From positions 30,430 through 94,429 of the forward strand of contig JAKJHU010001073.1 of the NCBI GenBank assembly GCA_022316685.1: DNA of 64,000 nucleotides. The letters are read 5' to 3'. The DNA is from Progne subis subis. Taxonomy: Eukaryota > Chordata > Aves > Passeriformes > Hirundinidae. A program made the position numbers and the translations under genes. Below, in pieces: positions 10,772 through 22,134 of this stretch. The notes under the pieces are model-generated. The model did not search any database, was not told the DNA's origin, and saw nothing but the letters and a program-made list of their open reading frames with translations. Each line of letters begins with the position of its first letter. Position 1 is the first letter of the stretch.

Positions 10772-10953
10772 GATGTGGCTGAGAGACATATATGGTCCTG
10801 TCCCATGGCTCTTGCAAGGGTCACCCATACGTTGGCCTTGGGCTGTGGGACAAGCCATCTGCTGGTTGGGACACAGAGGCTGATTAGCAGGCAGACTCCG
10901 AGGATAAGATGGTGGTTCCTCGGAGACGGGGCTCGGACTTGGACATGTTCCAT
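10772..10953 (-). pseudogene. env: ERV-B env, N-terminal fragment
   Basis: From the ATG at 10953 the frame gives a basic start, a hydrophobic signal-type segment and the block ANVWVTLARAMGQDHICLSA also seen, with small changes, at the start of the ERV-C env. It ends abruptly at the junction with ITPRIPL1-like sequence. More than 85 per cent of env is missing. Confidence 0.75.
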
Positions 10954-10989
10954 ATCAAAGTGAAAAATACTAAAAATAAACATATTAAA

Positions 10990-12558
10990 ACAGGCTCAGG
11001 GGGGTCTGGGGAAAAGGGAACTCTTCCCACGCAGTGTCTTCCTTCCTCTTCTGCCTCCATGCTGCCTGCATGACTTGTGGTGTTCCTTTTTCCTTTGACC
11101 CCAAGACTTCCAGGACATAGGGCCTCACTCATTTTGATGGTAACCATTTTGGTCCTGTGGGGGTGGACACGCAAGCATATCTGTGACCCCACATGACCAG
11201 TTCATGAGGCCTCTTTGTCTTTCTGGTCTCGGGGTTTCTGACCATGACCAGCGGCTTCTCCTTGATGGTGAACTGGTGACTTGCACCAAAGTGACAGACG
11301 ACTGGGGATTCAAACCCTCAGAGGAACAGTTTAAAAAATTGATCGTGAAAAGGGCTTTGGCCAACCAGATCGAAGGTGGTTCTGTCTTTAATACCCTTTG
11401 CTGTTGATGGAGGACCCTTTTGATGTCCCAGTGATTCCTCTCGACCATGGCTTGACCTATAGGGGAGTGAGGGATACCAGTCTTATGTTCCACTCCCCAT
11501 TGCTGCAGGAAGCTGCAGAATTCCTTAGAACGATATGCCGGGCTGTTATCGGTGTTGAGCCCCCTTGGGATACCCATAAAGGAGAAGGCCTGGATGAGGT
11601 GTTCAGTTGCGTCCATGGATTTCTTCCCTGTGTGGGCGGAAGTGAAGACTGCTCCAGAAAAGGTGTCCACTGATATATGAATGTACTTTGAACAGCTGAA
11701 TTCTGAGAAATGGGTGACATCTGTCTGCCACACCTCACAGCTCTTCAACCCTCTGGGGCTGACCCCAGTACTTAAAGTTGGAAGTGCATGATGGGTGCAG
11801 GATGGACATGCAGCCATGATCGTCTTGGCCTGTTCCCGGGTAGGATGGAACTGGCAGACAAGGCCAGGCGTGTTCTGATGGAAGAGTTGGTGGCTGAGCT
11901 TTGCCTGTTCAAAAATAATAGGCAGTAGGGCCATCGCGGCAGGGACAGCAAGAGCATCAGCCCTCCTGTTACCCTCTGCAATGAACCCTGGCAAATCGGT
12001 ATACAGCCTTGTATGCATTGCATAAAATTGTTGCTCTCGGTGGGAGACGAGTTTTACTAGCTTTGAGAGCAAATTAAACAAGGCAGTGTTGGACACCTCC
12101 TGCAATATAGCTTGTTCTGCCCGGGACACCACCCCTGCTATATATGTGGAGTCAGTTACGAAGTTAAATGGTTCAGAGAACCTTTTGAATGCCCGGACGA
12201 CAGCAGCCAACTCAGCAACTTGAGGTGATCCTTCCACCTCGGCAACATCTGCCTCCCACTGCTGAGTCTGAGGGTCCTTCCAAGTCAAGACTAATTTATG
12301 GGACCTTCCAGACACATCAGTAAAAACTGTCAGGGCTTCAAGAGGTTTTCTGCTCCGAACACTTCTCAAAGGTAAGACAAATTTAGCATCCTGATTGAAA
12401 ATTTTGTGGGCAGGCTGATGGATGGAAATTTGTCCTGTAAAGGAGTCCAAGGCGAATTGCAGTGCTTTGTTCTCCTGAAGCAGGTGTTCCAGCATTGCTG
12501 TAGTAATTTGGCCCGAACGTAAACCAACTGGAATACATGCAAAGTCGCATCTGGCCAA
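10990..12558 (-). pseudogene. pol: ERV-B RNase H and integrase
   Basis: A single 477-codon frame (12558-11125) holds the RNase H domain (VFTDVSG, AELAAV, VTDSTY), an LPGF/ADALA linker, the integrase HHCC motif (HQLFH, CPSC) and the catalytic core (WQTDVT, NTDNSPAY, MVERNH). The core therefore retains D, D and E, though the second motif has S where G is usual. The frame shifts near 11310, and the C-terminal DNA-binding part (motif WGHRYACVSTPTGPKW) continues in another frame to about 11100. A stop at about 12560 separates this piece from the RT. Confidence 0.8.
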
Positions 12559-13875
12559 TTCTCAGATCCGGGATCTTGCTTTCTGGATCAGCTCAGCGAC
12601 CAACTCTTGTGGCTGGGTCATTCTCTTGGAACTTTGGTGGCTTAGGAAGACCCACTCTATGATTAAAAGTGGATCCTCCCCGCCTCGGTCCTTCTTCATG
12701 TTATTCTTCCATTGGAAGATCACCCCATGGAGGTGTGGCAGTTTCCCCATAATTATAAATTTGAAAGGCAGGCCCAGGTCACATCTGTGAGCCTGCCTTG
12801 TGGACATGGGTCCTGGACCTTTTCTAGAGCCTTCTTTGCCTCTGGGGTAAGGACCCTAGGAGAACTTAGCTCCTCTCCCTCTTTCAATAAATCAAAAAGG
12901 GGGGCCAGGTCTTCAGTGGTAAGACCCTGCCAGGGCCTCACCCAGTTCAAAGCCCCACACAGTTGGTGGACATCTGCAAGGTGCTAACCTTTACTCTGAT
13001 GTCCAGTTTTTGCGGAACAATGGTCTGCCTGCCGATTTCCAGCCCAAGGTACCTCCAACGTGGCATTCGTTGAACTTTGTTTTCTTGAAGGTCGAACCCT
13101 GCAGCAATCAATGCATCGATTGTTAGGTCGAGCGCGTGGGACAGAACATCATTGTCCGGGGCACACACAAGGACATCATCCATGTAATGATGGATGATGG
13201 CCTTGTCCGCGGCTGTGCGGACAGGGGACAGCAAGGAAGCCACATACCACTGACAGATGACAGGGCTGTTCTTCATTCCTTGCAGAAGCACCCACCAGTG
13301 GTAGCGTTTCCTCAGGGCCTCTCGGTTGATGGTAGGAACCGAGAAATCAAACCGTGGGGCTTCGTCAGGGTGCAGGGGAATTTGGAAAAAACAATCTTTA
13401 ATATCTATTACCACCAATTTCCAATTTTTGGGTAGCATGGTTGGGAGAAGGCATCCCTGGTTGAAGAAGAGCCCATGTCTTCAACTACGTTATTAATTTG
13501 GCGGAGGTCCTGAAGGAGCCGCCACTTGTCTTTCCCCGGCTTCTGGACAACAAAAACCAGAGAATTCCCAGGGCTGTTGGTCTCTACGATACGGCCCTTG
13601 GCCAATTGCTCCTCCATGAGCTCCTCAAGCACCTTTAATTTCTGTTTTGAGAGTGGCCACTGCTCTACCCACACTGGAGAATCCGTCAGCCAATTCAGTT
13701 TTTGGGTAGGGCGCTTTTCAGCGGCTGCTGCTAAAAAATTCTGTGGAGGGTCGGGTATGTCAATTTTGACCCCCCACTGGGCCATGAGATCTCTTCCAAG
13801 CAAGGGTGCCTTATAATTCAAAATGAAAGGGCGAATATTGGCCAATTGCCCTCTTGACCCCCTAATTCGGACCAC
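12559..13875 (-). pseudogene. pol: ERV-B reverse transcriptase, multiply frameshifted
   Basis: RT is spread over at least four overlapping pieces: 13875-13408 (end of protease and RT fingers), 13438-12947 (palm with HHYMDDVLV near 13180), 12950-12753 and 12807-12562 (thumb and connection). The frame changes lie near 13430, 12950 and 12790. The YMDD motif and the IKDCFFQIPLHPDEAPRF block are intact. ERV-C has the same domain with fewer breaks. Confidence 0.8.
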
Positions 13876-14453
13876 GCTTTTTGATTATTTAGCCAATTGC
13901 ATCCCCCTACACCTTGGACGTGTCCTGCCATGTCCTGCAGGACCCAGTGTGACAGCTAGTACTTAGCAGGTACTATCGTCACATGCGCCCCCATGTCTAA
14001 GAGGCCCGTGATTTTGAGGGTCTCCCCACCCACAATGAACTTGCAGGCCACCTGGGTCCTTTCTTCTGTGATGGCCTGCACTGGGCAAGCCGTCGGGATT
14101 TTCAGGTTGTTGTTTGGTCCCCAGGTGGGTATAATTTGGGCGATGATTTGGCCTTTGGGTATGTAAGTTGGTGGGTGCGTGCAGCGCAGCCAGAGAACGA
14201 GGCTTCCAGGGTTGTTGACCAACGTGGCTGGGAGGATCTCGATCTCCTGCGGTGTGTGCTTGCAGTCCTTGATAACGATGTACTTACCTTCGACTGCAGA
14301 CCAGGCACCCTGTTCCTCAGGATTCACCAAGATAAATGTCCAGTCGGCATCACTCAGGTGCAAGCCCTTGGAGAGCCGCAACCTGTAAGGTTTATAAACA
14401 GAATTGGTTGTCAAAATATATAGAGAAAGGTCATGGTCAGAAGTAAATGTCAC
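13876..14453 (-). pseudogene. pro: ERV-B pro: dUTPase-like region and protease with DMG motif
   Basis: The frame 14453-13956 contains a dUTPase-like C-terminal half (PPTYIPKGQIIAQI) followed by the start of the protease. Where a retroviral protease carries Asp-Thr-Gly, this copy reads LLDMGAH (codons at 13997-13986): the threonine has become methionine. A stop follows at about 13956, and the rest of the protease (GRDLMAQWG) lies in another frame near 13800. The T-to-M change could be CpG decay of an ACG codon. It is shared with ERV-C. Confidence 0.7.
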
Positions 14454-16482
14454 GTCCAGTATGTTGTCTTTTTTGTTCCCTCTTCTGGGAAGAGGCAGTA
14501 CGTCATCGGCACATTTGCCCCCTTTTTCTCCCCACTTTGCCTGGTCCCACCCTATTTGTTTCCTTGCACAGGGTGGACCTGCGATCCCGCTTTAGTTTTT
14601 TGTATTAAATCTTCGTCCTAAGGACCCATCTCCCCTGCCTCTCCTTTTTTGTTTTTTAAAACTTCGAGTTCCCGCCTGAGTTGGCATTGGGAAGCCCAAT
14701 ACCCCAAGTCCTCGCAGAGGTAGCGTCATTGTTCATTAGAATTAAATTATCTTCTCTCAGCTGTTGGTGTCTGCGATTGACAGCTATTTTCGACGGCCAC
14801 AATCTTGGGAAATTTTGAATGTTGGTCTACGGCATTGGATTGCATGAAAGGGACCTTGAGCTTGCACACCTGAAGCATGTCCTGAATAGCTGGAGGAAGG
14901 TCTAAGGGAGGACTCAGAATTGCATTCCGGCAGATGAGATTAGAATTGGCAAAAGCAATTTCCCTTAAAATAAGTTCCCTTACGGACTTGTTAGGGACCT
15001 GACCCTAAATGGCTCGGTTGAGTCGCTCTACAAAACAGGTAAAGGATTCATTGGGTCCCTGTGTGATCTTTGAGTAGGGGGTTATCGGGCTCTCGGGAAC
15101 CATCCCGAAAAATGCCATTAACGCGCTGTCTCGTATAGTTTGGAGGGCGATGGGTGGAATTGCTGTGGCTTGGTCTACCAGGGACCTCCATTATTCCTCA
15201 CCCATAAGGTGTTCCAGGGTGAGGGCATTCCCATTCTCATTGACCACGGTTTCCAGCTCGATGAGGAGACCTGGCAGGGCATCCCTCAGCAGTCGTTTCC
15301 TTGCTGCTTCCCAGAGCTTGAACTCCATGGAGTTCATGAGGCATGAAAACAACTGCTTAAGGTCTGCAGGGACAACTGCGGCACCACCAAGATTGGTGCA
15401 GAGAAGGCCCCTGAAATAGGGACTTTCCCGCCCATAATCTCTGTGAGCCTTGCACAGGTCTCTGATGGTTGATTGCGGGAAGGGGTGGTAGACTGCGCGC
15501 ATTGTACCCTCCATGGGAATTCTTATAAACAATTGGGGCAAGGGACAGGATAGGGGAGGGTGGAGGCTCTGTGGGCTCAGGCCCGAGCTCCACATCTTCT
15601 GGATTCCCACCATGGGAACCGGAAGCCCAGGAGGCACGCCTTCCGGGAGGGGCTGTGGTCTGGGCTGAGGATGGCATCATGGGGGTGGTTGCATGGACTC
15701 GATGGTAGGGAGGAGTTTTGGGAGGAGTCTCAGGAGAAGGCAGAGTGAAGGGAGGTACATCGTAGGGAAGGGGAGGGGTTATGGGTAGGAAGGGGTTGGG
15801 TGACGGGTTGGCGGGAAGAAAGGGATTAAGGGAAGGAGAAGGGATGGGGGGTGGTGATGACCCCACCATGCGGTCGCCGCCATTTTGTGTTTGAGGGAAA
15901 AGGGAGCCATCTTGGGGCTGGATCTCCCCTTGTAAGCTGAATCGAACCTTGGGTTTACGAACTGGGGAAGGTGAGGGTGGAAAGAACTCTCGAGATGCCT
16001 GGCCCAGGGCTGCCCAAGAGATCCCAAGCAGTCTGGCCAGGACTACCCGGGCGGGGGGATCCAGGCATTTTGGGGGAGCCTGAGCCGGCAGGTAGAGTCC
16101 CTGCCGCTCCCTTCAAAATGCCCTTCTGGGGTTGAGGGAATTTGGGAGAAGGTTCAGGAGAACTGGGGGATGGTTGTCCACAACCCGGCCCTTTCTGCAT
16201 TCCCTTTAGAGATTTGATTGCAGAACTAAGCTGTGAAGCCAAATTAAAAAATTTTGTGGCGTCTTTGTCTTCCAGCCCAGCCAATTGGACCATTTGCTTT
16301 TCTACAGCACTCCAAAATTTTGCACTGTAGATTTGGTCAGGGGACACTTGTGGGAAATGCAGGAAGAGCCAGCGGACGAACCACTTTAACTTGCCCTTTG
16401 AGATTTTTAATTGGGCATTTTGAACAACAGAAACAAAACTATAATACAGCCCCTTCTGGGCAGCAGAGAGTTTTGCACCCAT
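14454..16482 (-). pseudogene. gag: ERV-B gag
   Basis: The start at 16482 reads MGAKLS, a myristoylation-type N-terminus, and opens a 175-codon matrix and proline/serine linker (repeats of GSP and SPGxG). Further pieces lie at 15869-15357 (proline-rich) and 15637-15191 (capsid N-domain, ending LTLEHLMGEE). The capsid C-domain follows with the major homology region (FTCFVERLNRAI, about 15030) and a stop right after it. The nucleocapsid region (about 14750-14460) is too degraded to call a zinc knuckle. At least three frame changes are needed. Confidence 0.75.
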
Positions 16483-17086
16483 CTCTCTTAAAAGGTCTTA
16501 CAGCCGCCCTCAGCTGACACCCAGGCGAAATAAGACTAAATTTAAAATTAAAACCGCCGATGCTCACTAAAACCGAGTGGGGGACCCCTGCCTCACACCT
16601 GGGGAGCCGCGAAAAATAAAACTGGTGAGCAGCAAACGCCTAAGGAGGAGCTGCCACCACGTGAGCCAACCTCACCCGAAACTAAAAGGGTAAAAAAATG
16701 AAAGAAAACTGAAAAAGATCTCCAGAAAGGTCCCGAAACAGAGGAGAGAGGCTAACCCCTTTCTCCCCTGGGCTGCACAGCCAGGATCCTCTATTTCAAG
16801 GATCCCGTCCCCAACTGGGTCTTTCCCTCCTAGTGAAAACCTTTCAAAAGTAAGTACCCCCCAATGGGTGATACTTACCCTCCTCCTGGAGCCAAGGAAA
16901 CCTGGGGTCGCTGATCCCGTTGCCCGAAGAGGACTCCTGGGGTGGTCAGGAGCTGTACTCTTCTCCCCTGGGAGTGCTCTCTGCAATGGAGCTGCTTCAA
17001 CCAGGGGTAGTGCGGTGTCAAGGACTTTCTTCGGGCTTCTTCTTTGCCCCAGTCCGTGCCGTGGGGTCCTCCTCGTGCTGGGCCCC

Positions 17087-17104
17087 CCCCCACGTTAGGC
17101 GCCA
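17087..17104 (-). promoter_or_regulatory. ERV-B primer-binding site, tRNA-Lys(1,2) type
   Basis: The minus strand reads TGGCGCCTAACGTGGGGG, two differences from the complement of tRNA-Lys(1,2) 3' end as I remember it. It lies about 4 nt after the LTR end and about 600 nt before the gag start. Confidence 0.8.
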
Positions 17105-17108
17105 CACA

Positions 17109-17816
17109 TGCTGTCGCGGTGTCCTGCTTGCGCTTGGAAGTGCTGGCCCACGGGCTAGCTCAGAGTTCCTTACTGTGGCTCATGCGCTAACAGTCGGGGC
17201 AGCTAGTCTCACTAGCCACCTCCTCCCTGTGGGTACTTGGTTCCCCACACCCAGCGTAGGACGAGATGATCTTGGCAACGACGGCGACGGCAAGAAGGAG
17301 GACTCTCTCAGTAGGGTAAACTGGCTTTATTAAGTGGAAGACCTGATAGGAGCTCCGCACCTGACCTCTGCTGCTCAAGAGAGCCCCAAACAAAGCTTGA
17401 ACATGAGCTTATAAATGGGGGAGGATTGAGGGTTGGTAACAAAGCAACAACCAATCAGAATAACTTGGGGTGGAACCGGGGGTGTTACCATAAAACAGGG
17501 GAACGAGTCACAGATGAGGAGGAGGGGATTTCCCAGGCACCAGCCTATCACTCAAGGCCCCTCCTGGAGCTTTCCAGAAGCCAGGGAAGGGCCTCGGAGT
17601 GATAGACAGGGTGCCCGAGGGGAGAGAGAGAGGATTGACATGAACAGGAGTGGGGTAGGGTAAATGACAGGTAACAGAATAGTTATGTAACAGGCATAGG
17701 GGAAAACAGGGGGTAGGTACATGGAACAAACCATTACATAGAACTTCTTTATAAAAATACAAAACCGCTTACATAAAATACTTAAGAACTTAATTAAACA
17801 ACTCTCGCACCACTAC
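17109..17816 (-). mobile_element. ERV-B 5' LTR
   Basis: Minus-strand LTR of about 708 bp. The outer end reads TGTAGTGG (at 17816) and the inner end ...CGACAGCA (at 17109), next to the primer site. A TATA-like ATTTATAA lies at 17416-17409 and an AATAAA at 17331-17326, about 85 bp apart, giving a plausible U3-R-U5 order. It is directly abutted by a CR1 fragment at 17817. The 3' LTR is lost, so no target duplication can be tested. Confidence 0.75.
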
Positions 17817-17950
17817 AGGCCGTCCAGTCTGATCCTGCAGCAATGAGCAGGGACATTCTCAACTAGATCAGGCTGCTCACATCCTGCTCCAGTCTTGTCC
17901 TGGATGTGCCCATTGGTGATGGGGCGTGCACAGCCAAAGTGCTGCCACCA
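17817..17950 (-). mobile_element. CR1 LINE 3'-end fragment
   Basis: On the plus strand it contains the familiar reverse complement of the CR1 3' region: a block GGGACATTCTCAACTAGATC followed by AGGCTGCTCA and a GATGGGGC block. It is truncated at the left by ERV-B insertion or rearrangement. Confidence 0.65.
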
Positions 17951-18001
17951 CTGTCTGCACCCTTGAGCTCACTGACCTACTCCTCACTGCTGACCCTCTC
18001 C

Positions 18002-18354
18002 TCACTGCTGATCTCCCTTCTTCTGGCTGCTGACCTTCTCCTTACTATTGGCATTCTCATTGCTCACCTTCTCCTTGCTGACAGTGTTCCCCTTTCTGTA
18101 GGATCCCTCCTGCTTCCTGCAGCTGGCAGAGCCATGCTTTCTTCTCCTGAGCAGCCAGCAGCCCATACTGACAAGAACCAGAGCCAGGGCTGCTGCAGTG
18201 ACCCAAAGCAGCCTCTGCTGTTGCCATGCAGAATAGAGCGGGCTTTCCATGATGCCACTGCTCCCCTCAATCTCCTGCAGGAGCCGAGTCATCTCCTGAT
18301 GCAGATATTCTTCACACTCCTGCATCTGCCAAACTTCATCCTTTTCAATATGCT
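18002..18354 (-). pseudogene. ITPRIPL1-like coiled-coil and transmembrane fragment, inverted copy
   Basis: On the minus strand the frame 18325-18002 gives a coiled coil (EEYLHQEMTRLLQEIE), the block YSAWQQQRLLW, a strongly hydrophobic helix (VTAAALALVLVSMGCWLL), a basic RRRK stop-transfer and a Lys/Ser/Glu-rich tail with repeated SKEKVS. The first part is nearly identical to 10620-10771 but in opposite orientation, so two inverted arms flank ERV-B. Similarity ends at about 18354. The large C-terminal domain expected of ITPRIPL1-like proteins is missing. The start codon upstream of the coil is not preserved here. Confidence 0.5.
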
Positions 18355-21046
18355 GGCTGAAAGTTGTTTTGGTGTGAAGTGTGTGGTGGGTTGGGGTTTT
18401 TTGGTTTAAGGGAAAAGAAATGCCCCAAATAGCTACGTACTGAAGAATAGTTCTGAAGATTACAGCTTTACATACACAGTGTGTAACGCTGATTTGGGGT
18501 TTTGAAGGAATGTGTTGGGGCTGTTTGTCATGGTAAACACCTAACCCAAGTTACCAGTACACAGTGGTAGTGAAAAACAAAGGAGATTTTATACAGGATC
18601 TAAGGTCCTTCTCAAAACAAGCAGAAACATGAGTCAGTTTTCATTCAAAGCTGATTCTTATAAGGGTAGGCCAGGATATAGGCTGTGAAGAAACTTACTT
18701 TTAGATAAATTTTCTGTTTTAAGTTGCCAGCAGGTTAAGCTCTGAGTTCTGGCTAACGGTGAAGTGGCTGAGGTAGTCTGAGGAGGCTCTGGGAAGAGTA
18801 TTGCCTTCTGTTGTGTACAGTGATTTGTAGAAGCTACCTTCAGAGAGTTTAATGCTGCATCAAAAGATCAGTGTTTTAAAAGTATGCTAGTGCTCTGTCA
18901 AATGATGTTTGTCCTCAAAAAAGGGCAAAAGGAGCAGTGGATGGCTCGAGACATTGTGCTCTCTGTCAGTTCCCTGTCAGTGTTCTCTGCCAGTGGTTGT
19001 AGAGGAAGGAGGTTTGTTGGTGAATGTATTAAAGCTACGAAATTGCAGGAAATGTAATTAACAAGAGTAGACAAAGACTGCTTGATACATCAAACTCATT
19101 GAACAGGTCCGTTTGAGATGTAGGGTTTCAGAATCTTGGTGTTTCTGAATGCAAGAGTCTTTCAGAACTTTCAAAACTCTCTGAAAAGAAAATTTGATTC
19201 ACGACTAGGTGGCAAACCCTAATCTGCCTTCGGTACTGAAAGTGTTCAGTTTTCCCACTTTGCTTTTGTAGCTGTTCCCCTGCTCATCACCCTACAGTTA
19301 TGCATGGTTATAAAATTCCTGGAAATAAAAAAAAAAAGTTAAATCTGGACTTGACTGCATTAGTTACTGCTTGTAAGCTTAATTCATTTAAACTTGTCAG
19401 ATAAACATCAGAAATATCTGGGTTTATAGATGATGACTTTGAATGTGTTGCAGTCTTTTGTGTTGTGTATTTACAGACCTAGTTTAAATCTCCCTTAGTT
19501 ATTCAGAGTTATAAAATGAAAGTTAAGGAGATTCAGTTGGGGTCTCAATACATGTAGAGAAGTGGGATTCTGAGCATATAGGCAAATCCTGACTGCAAAA
19601 ACTGCACTTCATGAACCGTAATTCTGAACCTGGCTGTAGAAAATGCTGAGGTAGGCATGGGAGTGGAGTCACAGAGTATTGAAATTTGTCTCTGGGGACA
19701 CGCAGGAAAAGCCACCCTCTCTGCTTCGTGACAGGTTCGTGGTGAGCTCTAGTTGGGCATCCCCTGGTCCGGGATAGGAGGTGTTGGGTTTTTATAGGAA
19801 GGGCAATAGCATCACCTCGTGGTTATGCAGGGGATCATATCCCTTCACATTTTTTTTTTTCTCCTTAGAATGCTTGTTGGATATGTAGTTTACACAGGAT
19901 TTAAAAAAAAAAAAAAACCAAAAAAAATCAGCCATTTTTTTCATGAGCAAATATTTGCAGATTGCTAAGGGGATAGTATTAAACAGACATACCACATCCA
20001 AAAAGTTCATAAATTCTTCAAAACTCTGCAATTCTGCAGCTCATGCTGACTTGTTTAATGAGCTTGATATATTCACAACAATTTTAGTTTGTTAATGTTA
20101 ATTACATTTCCAGTATAAGTTTTTTTGAAATGTTTTGTAGTATTTTACAGTGAACTGTTACTTATTTCACATTTCTCGGTTCACTTTTTTTAATATCTGG
20201 AAGATAAACCTGAAGAAATAAATATTTCTGTATCTTTCCAGGCATATATTTCTGTAGAAACGGTAAAATTTGTTTTATTTATTTGTTTATTTATTTTGCA
20301 TTCCAAAGGGAAGAAACCCTGGACATGCAAAGCTAGAGGATTAGTTTAAGTTTAGTCAAATTTATATGGGCTATGGGGATTTTTTAGCAGTGACTTCACA
20401 GAGCTGCAGAGTCCAGTAATGTCAGTAATTCTCCCAACCTGTAGTTTAGTTCAGTTTCTGTATGCAGAAATTGAAGTGGGGACCAACTTATTTTATTCTA
20501 CTGAGGGCTTCATATTTCATAAGTTTTTTAAGTAATTCAGTTTGTAGATAAAAGAATAAATCCTTTTCAGCATAGCAGAAATTAAAAATCTTTAGTCTGT
20601 GGGATTAGCTGTTTCTAAAAGCACCTGATTTGAAGTTTTAGCAGTTCATAACAAAAATTAACTTTTGTCCCTATGCATCATTTCACCAAATGCACCCTGT
20701 TTCTACCATTGCTGCTGAGCTGTCTCCCAGACAGAAGAGATTGGAAAGGCTGTACTCTTTTAGGGAAAGATTTCCACGTGGAGACCTGACTCTGATTTTA
20801 GTGTTGCACAGAAGGTCATGCTCATAGTGATTTTTGAGCCAACACAGAATTCTTGGTGGTGAATTAAAAATGTGCCTGCTGTTGGGTAAACACTTCTGTT
20901 GACATGTGTTGGCATCTGAGATTTTAAAATTCTAACGTCTTCTGAAGCAGTCTTCACTCCTCTGTTGAACACTCTACTGCAATATTTTATCTTAGAAAAA
21001 GTATCTCTTGATGTATTTATTTATTCATTTACCTATTTATTTTTAG
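18355..21046. other. AT-rich stretch without recognised gene
   Basis: About 2.7 kb of AT-rich DNA with short poly(A), poly(T) and TTTA tracts (for example around 19900 and 20275). No exon or known repeat recognised. It probably is intron of the coiled-coil gene whose exon starts at 21047. Confidence 0.5.
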
Positions 21047-21193
21047 GAAACAAATGCTGCCCTGGAAAACATGCTCAGGAGCTTGAAGGATATGGAAATA
21101 GAGCATCATAGCTGCAGCGAGATGCTGAGGCTCCAGGATGTCCATCTGGATTACGAGGCTAAACGACAGGAGAGGCTCACTGGGGAACTGGAG
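21047..21193 (+). CDS. Coiled-coil gene fragment, exon a
   Basis: An acceptor (tttatttttag) precedes and a donor (gtaaaa) follows a 147-nt open exon of 49 codons, phase 0 at both ends. The peptide is charged and heptad-like (ALENMLRSLKDMEIEHH and DYEAKRQERLTGELE), so a coiled coil is likely. I do not recognise the gene. The next exons of similar character are at 29842 and 31246, with provirus ERV-C in the intron between. Because the 31246 exon is frameshifted, the set may be a decayed copy of a larger gene. Confidence 0.55.
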
Positions 21194-22099
21194 GTAAAAC
21201 TTTCTGCCTGCTTCTGGGAGTCTCAGCAAGCACTGAGCATTTAATTTCTGAGGGGTGGAACCTCTGAGTTAGGCTCTGAGTGCTTTGTGTTCGATTAACA
21301 AAATGTGGAGCATCAGTTTTGCAGTAAAGGTGGAGTCACAGGTGAATGCTGTAAGCCTCACCTGGGCCTGGTGTTTGAACAGCAGATGGGAGAGGTTTAT
21401 GTCACTGGGAAAATACTCTTAGCAATATGGAGGTATAGGGGGAGTATTTGCGTTGGATTCGTGATTTTTTTCTTTTTTTTTTTAAGCATGTTAAGCAGAT
21501 AAATCTTGTGGGAGGAGGCAAAGCTTAAGCCCTTCGGCTGGTGTTGTTGTGGAGTGGGTTTGGTAAGATCTGTGCTGTTGTCGACTTTCTCTTTAATAGG
21601 CTTTCCATGGATCTCTGTTTCTCAATTATTTTGTTTTATGAGTGTGTGAAGATTACACAGAGATTAAATTTATTGCCAACAGCTCATATTTTAAATGTTT
21701 TGTTTATTTATTTATTTTTCTGTTAATGTTTCCCTAACTGAAGTGCTTAGAGTCAGGATTCAGTCTCATATACTTGCTACTTAGCTTCAGCTGTCCAAAA
21801 TCAATGAGTTCACTTGTATCTATGTAACCTTAAGTGTCTTAAATGACTTCTAATATTAATGTCTTTTTCTTGATCTTTGTCATGTCACTTGAAGGCAGGG
21901 GTGTGTTGTTCTTACATTTTGGGGTGTATTGTTCTTTTCAAAATCAGTCATCAGTCTAAGTGAAAAGTGGGCTTTTTTTTGAAACAGTGATGTGGTGGTG
22001 TGCGTTCTGTTTTATTGGTTTTATGTAATATTGTATTGGTTCGTCCCTGTGTACCCCCAGTTTCAGAAATGGTTTAGACTTGTTTACCACAAAGTGGTC
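21194..22099. other. Intron stretch up to ERV-C
   Basis: AT-rich with a poly(T) run near 21465 and TTTA repeats near 21700. No LTR or primer-binding site could be found upstream of the ERV-C gag. Confidence 0.45.
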
Positions 22100-22134
22100 T
22101 GTAGTTCGTTTTATGTCAATCATCTCTTCCCCTT

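Larger units (their letters stand above)
10772..17816 (-). mobile_element. Endogenous betaretrovirus-like provirus ERV-B, 3' truncated
   Basis: On the minus strand this holds LTR, primer site, gag, dUTPase-like/protease, pol and only the first 60 or so codons of env. It has no 3' LTR. At its truncated end it joins ITPRIPL1-like DNA at about 10771. ERV-B and ERV-C are close relatives: matrix, capsid, protease and pol align motif by motif. Stops and frameshifts occur in every gene. The 5' LTR is well preserved with TG...CA ends. Confidence 0.9.
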
